A DNA stretch of 23,012 nucleotides. It comes from Candidatus Trichofilum aggregatum (lineage in GTDB: Bacteria > Chloroflexota > Anaerolineae > Promineifilales > Promineifilaceae). This document shows, piece by piece, positions 21,001-23,012 of this stretch. A program made the translations under genes and the position numbers. The stretch's first letter is position 1; every line of letters begins with the position of its first letter. The notes beneath the pieces were generated by a model. The model saw nothing but the letters and a program-made list of their open reading frames with translations, did no database searches and had not been told where the DNA came from. Location of the stretch: positions 1 through 23,012 of the forward strand of contig JADJUV010000002.1 in assembly GCA_016716885.1 (NCBI GenBank), given 5' to 3'.

Positions 21001-23012
21001 TGGTCACGGCTGGTCGGGAAGGGGTGTTTGTGATCGGGCATGATGGGGTGTGGGCGGCGTCGCGGCCGCTGTGGAACAGCCACGATTATCACATCAGCAA
21101 CATTAACGACGACTGGAGCGTACCCGCCAACGAGCCAGCCAGTTGGACGGTGCATAACACCTACCGCACCCAGACGCCATTGGTCAACCCCGCGCCGTCG
21201 TATGGCATCGTGATGACCCACACCGTAGGGCTGACGGGCGTGCAGGTGCTGACCGATACCTTCTCCCTGCCTGTCACCATCAACCATCCCGCTTACGTCC
21301 GCGATTATGTGCAGGCGTGGTATCAGCCGGTGATAACGTTGACCTTTGAGAGCGTGTTGGCGGATATGCAACCGGGTGAGGTGCGGCAGGTGGCCCAGGG
21401 CACAACGGTGGTTTATGACCTGTTGAGTGGGCAGAACCAGTGGCAACTGCCGCCGCTGTACGTCAGTGCGCCCCACGTGGTAACAATCAGCCCGGCGGAG
21501 CAGGTGAGTGGGCCAGGGGGAACGGCGATTTACACCGCTACCTTGACCAACTACGGGGCCGTGACCGAGACATTCAGCCTGGACGTGGTCGGGTTCGCGG
21601 CCGCGTGGGCGACTTACCCGGCGCAGGTGACATTGGGCGCGGGCCAGGTGGCTGAGGTGGCAGTGGCGTTGGCTGTGCCATTCGCGGCCGCAAGCGGAAC
21701 CTTCCCCTTTAGCCTGGACGTTAGCACCGGGGCCGGGGGCACAGACCAGACCAGCGCCGTTTTGCAGGTGGTCGAGGGGCTGGACATGACCCTGGCTCCG
21801 GCGGTGCAGAGCGGCACAATCGGCCAGCCTGTCACCTACACCCTGACGTTGAACAACCTGACCCCCCTCGCCACGACCTACGCTTTGAGCGTGACGGGGG
21901 CCGTTTCGGCGACATTACCGGCCTCGGTGCTGGTGGGCGGCAACGGGACGGTGGATGTGGAACTGGTGGCCGTGTCGAGTGAAAGTGGGGCGCGGCCATT
22001 TGTGGTGGTTGCGGCCGCGGCCAACGGTTCCGGCGCACGGGCCGAAGGGGTGCTGGACATCGCCACGACCGCCCAGCGGGGGGTGGCGATCAGCCTCGAT
22101 CCGGCGAGCGGTGTCGGTGGCCCCGGCACACCCATCAGCTACACCGTCACCGTCACCAACAGCGGCACGGTCAGCGATACCTTTGCCCTGAATGTGACGG
22201 TTCCGGCGGGCTGGGCGGCACAACTGCTGGCGAATGGCAACCCGGTGACGGAGATTACGCTGAACCCGTTTGCCTTCAACACCGCCGAACTGCTCCTGCT
22301 GGTGACACCGGCCAACAGTGCCACCCCCGGCAATTACCCGGTAAGCGTGCAGGCGGTGTCGCAGGGAGACGGGGGGGTGGGGGATGTCGCGGCCGCGAAC
22401 GCCCAACTGCTCAATCGGGGCGTCGAAGTGACGGTGACACCGGCGACGGTCACGCTCAACCCCACCCAAAACGGCACCTGGTCGGTGCAAATCCGCAACC
22501 GGGGGTCGGTGGCGGACACCTACAACCTGACGGCACACGGGGTCATCGCCAACTCGATGCAGTTTAGCGCGTCCAGCGTGACCCTGAATCCGGGGCAGGT
22601 GCAGACGGTCCAGATTACGGGGACGAACCTGGATTTCTTCTTGCCGGGGACGTATCAGTTTGTGGTGTTGGCCGTGTCGCAGGGGGATGGGCGGATAAAG
22701 AATGAGGACGCGGCCGCGGTGACGTTGACAAGTTATGAAGCGGTAGAAGTAGCCTGGCGACCCGAAACGCAGACGATCACGGACACGCTAACGGCCACCT
22801 TCCTGCTGGTCATCAGCAACACCGGCAACATCGCCACCGAGTACCAGTTCACCATCAGTGCGCCAGGGCTAACCATCACCCAACCCGTGACCGAACTGCT
22901 CATCCCGGCGCATGGGGTGGTGGCCTTGCCGGTGGTTGCGGCCGCGAGCGGCAACGGGACATACCAGCTCACCGGTACAGCCAGCAACTCCGGCGGGCCA
23001 TCAGGGAACGCC
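11934..23012 (+). CDS. Giant secreted modular protein with transglutaminase-like, galactose-binding-like, FG-GAP and NEW3-like repeats (3' end outside window)
   Basis: One frame stays open from the ATG at 11934 to the last base, 3,693 codons without a stop. Order by residue: signal peptide 1-35; Ser/Pro/Gln-rich stretch 38-63; DUF11-like domain about 64-180; transglutaminase-like domain about 226-365; mixed region with a likely helical part 500-620; an Rhs-type accessory domain about 679-796; NEW3-like domains about 905-1245; Cys-bearing helical insert about 1248-1356; DUF11/NEW3-like domains to about 1640; eight galactose-binding-like modules 1683-2715; six FG-GAP/VCBS repeats about 2745-3040; a linker domain to about 3180; NEW3-like repeats to the window end. 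The protein is exported and probably forms a long cell-surface or extracellular fibre that binds glycans or proteins; no intact enzyme is visible. In contrast with its neighbour, the frame is undamaged. It contains 19 GCGGCCGC octamers. The anchor or other C-terminal end is not visible. Confidence 0.95.
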   Translation, partial: MMLEKTWRYKTLAILVSLTLILQLSLPGWSLITTAQESNDPPPISQSLSPSVSNLQSPVSPLSISRHQSTYQAGSTVLITYTLSNNQPVTVVPDIPETATITDTVAALAGFDLTADPNSIREVSLETTLTAAATYLSSSLPPTPSGNTYTWQLPDLPPQSSHTFTLTVQGPATAANFTDLDTGAILSGTLWDLSESATARPAMLAPSSLGSTFLRRTPDADLTDREMLWFAAAYSQDPLTSFAQVRGMAYEAYPGSLRGTRGTLWNNGGNSADQSSLLIAMLRSAGIPARYRHGSLSPATAQTLIASMFPANQGVAGYLPAGTPTADPVNDSALITQVQDHWWVEAYLPGSGWTNLDPSFANANPGDIFVATVANDGTDRIAELPASTRHTLTVRLTREFYHAFPIGGTFLSTDNPLTVTFNTAYLAAKPLTLGHIVNTTDQGGTVFATITHDYTPYLTVDGPDDATEGTTFQDVLSNFPLSSQFTTAEWLEFTLEAPNGQTQQFTREVKDLIGAAARITGGSISLSPPPNNAALLDTADLFSTWILPNTVPDWVINRQVGPSLQTAVAIAQDAQWLNGLDLDNLTPEEESAVVSNTFRLQIESAILLSRAGLEYAATADSILTASEDGLRVRAYFETPRLVTVASVYNPFTETTLDTVDLRTTSARLLVYPGQSAAAFRAFNWVKGITESRLEGEALAEISDQPVATTSRLFEAMHDQGITPLLITPTDLSPLDLLADPPAHAIAALNEGKTILIPAQPVLLDGVTQWGWWEIDPASGETIGVLENGLHSALTEYQFWMSYVNDLSKWPKRYRKVVKMLWDYVVTNVVPALGGFAPEQTANDWRYLAPHLCPVAECGVEQFFVPDVPHDAIPLPEMLFGYVPAQTGVIYDQANVTANANQPPGTPAFTLGLNPPNTTMNASGTAAFQTTFTTNFSDVFTTTVYAPDGWNVTVNNGGQITARPQLGIIPGSYDIQVVAQSKLHPDLFSSAIHPVTILATQAMELAFVPEPNITVPMGNPASTSPSNDTNDGETEVPGAAFTVVVTNSSTISHTFQVTISGQPANQLIFNGVKGSNSAAISLPAGGVGRMGLYVVRDSLPSSGASFPVNVAATALDDPTLSDSASDSFVMPALPFSQVTVEPETIYAAANQPTPFTLHLSNVGNSSASFPLTVTVPVTSWVVSSYQSPVILSPGQSNSQLVDLTVPGGPLGATYPLLVSSSAPGSAYVQTAVANVQIVGALSGPIFIASGAAQSCALGSVALPAAVENLAQSVANLESSCAGGSCSLLARDGAVAAANQLANYAQSTSALLTADDDLRSIATVMSSHTSQSELEQDMMDLGAAATLLTTELCQVRDHQPTARWTPLLDASLPGQAITYTLDVTNLGAVVTSYAITVSLPTGPTVLNETIDPGDTTSLPFVLAPVTLDSYDLTATVTAVGSGVTLNTLTAQATARLNVVDKFVQVTAVTPNPAFVETGVSSTTLSIAVTNVAGVARPATAHTEILAPGGVSQWSDAIPLTILAGLPRTYELATVDTSGWAKGTYTVTVDLRDTSNNPIPNGTGYGYLSVGEALVASHVVMPELVAPGTVTVTTLITTTIVADTIGNGNLDAPTTYHAPHTTQELTPTVPITYPLTFSNTTGDVTEPLAAGGEPLAESIEESPVSSPQSLNLSVSQSPLAGFLRTEQDNPAILYTGTWTNLTNNRASAGSYRFGDDPGDSATVTVDGSWINVGFVADRNSGRVEIFIDGFSQGILDLYRRDEVAVSFVYDGLTNTTHTVAIVVQGSANPLASNDRVYLDYVDGWDGAAADGTFEQTDPRVLLSGGWNNINDANASGGSYVRSNNGTAWFIFSGPSFTLHSLDSTSGGETNLYLDGQFLTRLDLFAFSTVTSTYAFTGFVPGPHIVQISTYRDNASVDAFTTPGIPPFLDPNPAPGAFTRYEDDHPAFLYNSLPFTTTAQTWTRNTTLAADQASGGQTISSSTPGNTASLTVTGQWLNLGFATDTDGGVAEIFLDGVSQGTIDLYRSERGVTNRILDGLSNSSHTLNLVVISGSVKVDYVDVWDGSALPDGTFDVEAERFFTSNRSFDWSQRINPSANNGNYLRAGNASNLWFPFTGDSVTFQPFYDTSVGRVKIYLDEQYMGIFELFGGGSTPNFSFDGLGAGVHVLRVQGYRNNSSVNLMITPGIPPFYTPPVYTGIIRWEEDNPAIRYNGLPYTQTVASWDRGNDLSNVRASDGQYMTTLVAGNSASLSFNGSWVGVGLLTGTDAGQAEIFIDGVSQGVVDLFSREPETLSRYYGNLPAGPHTILVQALGTKHPNSTNTRILIDYFDTWDGTPLPDGTFEETDDRLFVSDGWTVVVNGAASGGSYARGTSLLDLTAWFPFSGDSVSFQAWAQLTSDQVEIKIDGVSQGLFDGKSVAAAPRTFSFTNLGPGPHVLELRHYRGEATMDTFITPAVGPATVLPTYTGMVRYEEDHPALSYNGFPFRQTVASWTMPGQFQASGQFVGRSSTLGNEVSLTFFGSWVAAGFYGGISNAGTVEIFLDGVSQGVFNTESASDTSTFVFPGLITGTHTISVSLLSENVYFDYFDVYDASPEDDGWVDADLVNRFDQVHYGGSWDSTNNLYAQGGSYVARSAGGFANTAWFGFVGDAVTFLAFNRDGSSAEIFLDGVSLGLFDLTAEFSDQPFPLHFDGLTDGPHVLAVYAVNSVRVDAFEADPDVLLDYTPTVEWYDAAPAVPGPATYSNRGMLSSVVLGDLDGDGIVELVAPASNGTMYVYRGDGQDAGGGSPLLWSTGLAGAAAEPALADLDGDGLAEIIVSGSGGTYAFHHDGSVYWSNPAITSDLPDGGGVIGWGGPSVGNLDGDPEPEIVLAAYNDALYVLDSDGTILFQDPIGTFPTVPALADITGDGVLDIIVAQAHTLKVYDFASGGNVAWSYTLTNTTIRSGAFGAPGVADIDGDGQPEIIINWGHRVEALNHDGSLLWSYYDGFLVIRGSDGQRLFNEPFTGSGTVLDYPTLGDVDGDGYAEVVTAGREGVFVIGHDGVWAASRPLWNSHDYHISNINDDWSVPANEPASWTVHNTYRTQTPLVNPAPSYGIVMTHTVGLTGVQVLTDTFSLPVTINHPAYVRDYVQAWYQPVITLTFESVLADMQPGEVRQVAQGTTVVYDLLSGQNQWQLPPLYVSAPHVVTISPAEQVSGPGGTAIYTATLTNYGAVTETFSLDVVGFAAAWATYPAQVTLGAGQVAEVAVALAVPFAAASGTFPFSLDVSTGAGGTDQTSAVLQVVEGLDMTLAPAVQSGTIGQPVTYTLTLNNLTPLATTYALSVTGAVSATLPASVLVGGNGTVDVELVAVSSESGARPFVVVAAAANGSGARAEGVLDIATTAQRGVAISLDPASGVGGPGTPISYTVTVTNSGTVSDTFALNVTVPAGWAAQLLANGNPVTEITLNPFAFNTAELLLLVTPANSATPGNYPVSVQAVSQGDGGVGDVAAANAQLLNRGVEVTVTPATVTLNPTQNGTWSVQIRNRGSVADTYNLTAHGVIANSMQFSASSVTLNPGQVQTVQITGTNLDFFLPGTYQFVVLAVSQGDGRIKNEDAAAVTLTSYEAVEVAWRPETQTITDTLTATFLLVISNTGNIATEYQFTISAPGLTITQPVTELLIPAHGVVALPVVAAASGNGTYQLTGTASNSGGPSGNA
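12063..12128 (+). repeat. In-frame TCTCAGTC-type low-complexity repeat, copy 1
   Basis: Short degenerate units of the form tctcagtc / ccctcagtc / caatctccc run directly after the signal peptide and encode a Ser/Gln/Pro/Leu-rich linker (ISQSLSPSVSNLQSPVSPLS). The purine-poor strand and the 8-9 base step are unlike the rest of the gene. A closely similar tract lies at 16905-16960. Confidence 0.75.
12609..13028 (+). other. Transglutaminase-like domain with Ser in place of the catalytic Cys
   Basis: Residues 226-365 match the transglutaminase core: a helix LTSFAQVRGMAYEAYPG, the motif GNSADQSSLLIAMLR (residues 269-283) with SAGIPARYRHG, then DHWWVEAYLPGSGWTNLDPSF. The His (341) of HWWVEAY and the Asp (357) of LDPS are in the expected places. 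The position where the family has G-x-C holds G-N-S (Ser271), so the thiol nucleophile is missing. A GCGGCCGC at 12624 encodes Ala-Ala-Ala in the first helix. The domain may be a binding module; a serine nucleophile is less likely. Confidence 0.75.
13968..14320 (+). other. Domain resembling the transglutaminase-associated segment of Rhs-type proteins
   Basis: Residues about 679-796 read FNWVKGITESRLEGEALAEI, then TTSRLFEAMHDQGITPLLIT, then ALNEGKTILIPAQPVLLDG and WGWWEIDPASGETIGVLENG. From memory, Rhs-type and polymorphic-toxin proteins with a Cys-less transglutaminase-like domain carry a similar segment with A-x-x-x-G-I, an I-x-x-A-L-x-x-G-x-x-V-x-I-P strand, and W-x-G-x-G-(Y/W)-x-I-D-P-x-T-G. 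The match is by pattern only and its function is not known to me. Confidence 0.45.
14650..15345 (+). other. NEW3/Ig-like domains
   Basis: Residues about 906-1137 hold two beta-sandwich modules: TPAFTLGLNPPNTTMNASGT with FTTTVYAPDGWNVTVNNGG, and EVPGAAFTVVVTNSSTISH with ISLPAGGVGRMGLYVVRDSL. The YAPDGWNV strand and the h-P-A-G-G-x-G-x-x-x-L-x-V strand are typical of NPCBM-associated NEW3 domains in alpha-galactosidases and surface proteins. Confidence 0.6.
15455..15500 (+). repeat. In-frame ACCAGT-type repeat
   Basis: gccagtgaccagttgg, then gtgagcagttaccagtcaccagtt forms a tract of degenerate (a)ccagt(t) units inside a NEW3-like domain, encoding VPVTSWVVSSYQSPVI. From memory, similar dispersed AGTTACCAGT repeats occur between genes in some Chloroflexota genomes; here it is inside a coding region and keeps the frame. 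Confidence 0.6.
15675..16010 (+). other. Cys-bearing helical insert
   Basis: Residues about 1248-1356 read SGAAQSCALGSVALPAAVEN, then SVANLESSCAGGSCSLLARD, then QLANYAQSTSALLTADDDL and MMDLGAAATLLTTELCQVRD. The composition (Ala, Leu, Gln, Glu, few beta-branched residues) suggests helices, unlike the flanking beta domains. Four or five Cys occur here in a protein with very few others, so disulfides are likely after export. I do not recognise the family. Confidence 0.5.
16905..16960 (+). repeat. In-frame TCTCAGTC-type low-complexity repeat, copy 2
   Basis: Units such as agtctcc, agtctctca and atctctcagtctctcagtc encode EESPVSSPQSLNLSVSQSPL. It sits just before the galactose-binding-like array, so both copies mark domain boundaries. 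It is preceded at 16861-16895 by a second repeat type (ccgctggccgctggcgg) encoding EPLAAGGEPLAE. Confidence 0.75.
16980..20085 (+). repeat. Four tandem pairs of galactose-binding-like beta-sandwich modules
   Basis: Pairs start near 16980, 17740, 18520 and 19326 (step 763-806 bp). Each first half opens with an acidic-N/H-P-A motif (EQDNPAILYTG, YEDDHPAFLYN, WEEDNPAIRYN, YEEDHPALSYN), then a W strand, then (V/A)EIF(I/L)DG-x-SQG-x-x-(D/N). It ends with a V/L/I-x-x-D-Y-x-D/V-x-W/Y-D strand and, in three pairs, DGTFE/D. Each second half has a GG-W/SGGSY strand, a Trp-F strand and a GPHxV(Q/L)xxxY strand. The fold resembles the jelly-roll modules that bind sugars in bacterial surface proteins; binding itself is inferred. 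Confidence 0.75.
20150..21062 (+). other. FG-GAP/VCBS beta-propeller, six repeats
   Basis: Six Ca-binding-loop motifs occur at residues about 2750 (GDLDGDGIVE), 2800 (ADLDGDGLAE), 2854 (GNLDGDPEPE), 2898 (ADITGDGVLD), 2950 (ADIDGDGQPE) and 3013 (GDVDGDGYAE). Each is followed by an (I/L/V)V/I strand and a 45-60 residue spacer. This is the FG-GAP/VCBS repeat of integrin-alpha-like propellers; five of the six loops keep the acidic residues for calcium, and the third has Pro for the last Gly. Such propellers mediate adhesion. Confidence 0.85.
21063..21475 (+). other. Linker domain between FG-GAP propeller and NEW3-like tail
   Basis: Residues about 3044-3180 read RPLWNSHDYHISNINDDWSV, then HNTYRTQTPLVNPAPSYG, then DYVQAWYQPVITLTFESVL and VVYDLLSGQNQWQLPPLYVS. 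The SHDYHISNINDDWSVPANE stretch is a conspicuous closing piece after the propeller. I do not recognise a named family. Confidence 0.5.
21476..23012 (+). repeat. At least five NEW3-like Ig repeats
   Basis: Repeats of about 290-330 bp begin near 21480, 21785, 22075, 22415 and 22740. Each has a (T/N)xG/NxxT-x-x-(F/Y)-x-L strand such as GTAIYTATLTNYGAVTETFS, PISYTVTVTNSGTVSDTFAL and TATFLLVISNTGNIATEYQF, a x-(P/A)-A-G/A-W strand, and a G-x-(Y/F)-x-(F/V)-x-(V/L) closing strand. This matches NEW3/DUF11-type modules forming a stalk. The array continues past the window. Confidence 0.7.

Larger units (their letters stand above)
539..22945. repeat. 27 copies of the palindrome GCGGCCGC
   Basis: Copies begin at 539, 1792, 4086, 5182, 5356, 6059, 9603, 10866, 12324, 12624, 13476, 13959, 14816, 15369, 15813, 15954, 17143, 17343, 19176, 20313, 21062, 21597, 21684, 22011, 22389, 22710 and 22938. 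At 60-65% GC about 1.5-3 are expected in 23 kb. Eleven of the 19 copies in the second gene extend to CGCGGCCGCG. The first gene has 8 copies, the second 19 in a similar length. The element behaves like a highly iterated palindrome such as cyanobacterial HIP1. Confidence 0.9.

Noticed and set aside
539..22945. GCGGCCGC copies as cloning or linker artefacts (the octamer is also a common restriction site)
   Set aside because: The second gene stays in frame with continuous domains across all 19 copies, and several copies fall in conserved motifs such as SGRIYW, so the sites are not fragment junctions.

Overview
The window looks like bacterial DNA of roughly 60% GC and carries parts of two giant secreted, modular proteins, both on the + strand. 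The module set is LamG, YWTD beta-propellers, pre-peptidase C-terminal (PPC) domains, a convertase-type P domain, DUF11/NEW3-type Ig-like repeats, a transglutaminase-like domain and FG-GAP repeats. Together with Thr/Pro linkers and a plain C-terminal membrane anchor without LPXTG, this fits filamentous Chloroflexota (Anaerolineae or Caldilineae type). That placement is inference; no rRNA or housekeeping marker is present.

Region 1 (1-11683) is the 3' part of a giant surface-protein gene whose start lies outside the window. Its reading frame is broken by well over thirty indels, yet nearly every stretch between breaks still encodes recognisable modules. The order is LamG, YWTD propeller, DUF11, three copies of a composite unit (one YWTD propeller plus three PPC domains), P domain, Thr/Pro linker, PPC-like and Ig-like domains, a carbohydrate-binding-like beta domain, more Ig-like domains, and a C-terminal transmembrane segment with a basic tail. 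Indels are densest before about 7.8 kb, sparser to 11.7 kb and absent afterwards, so real decay and an assembly-quality gradient both have to be considered. It is followed by a strong intrinsic terminator (11745-11796) inside a 250-bp intergenic gap.

Region 2 (11934-23012, running off the end) is one intact open frame of at least 3,693 codons with a good ribosome binding site and a signal peptide. It contains a DUF11-like domain, a transglutaminase-like domain whose catalytic Cys position is Ser, a following domain resembling the one that accompanies transglutaminase domains in Rhs-type proteins, NEW3-like domains, a Cys-bearing helical insert, four tandem pairs of galactose-binding-like beta-sandwich modules, six FG-GAP/VCBS repeats and at least five NEW3-like repeats. 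Both products are probably long adhesive or scaffold proteins on the cell surface; no intact catalytic domain is visible.

The most unusual signal is in the DNA itself. The 8-bp palindrome GCGGCCGC occurs 27 times (19 times in the second gene), where about 1-3 are expected from composition. Most copies lie in the codon phase that reads Ala-Ala-Ala, they replace different residues in otherwise homologous repeats, and many sit where the coding strand switches from G-rich to C-rich. This resembles the cyanobacterial HIP1 element (GCGATCGC) in kind but has a different sequence.
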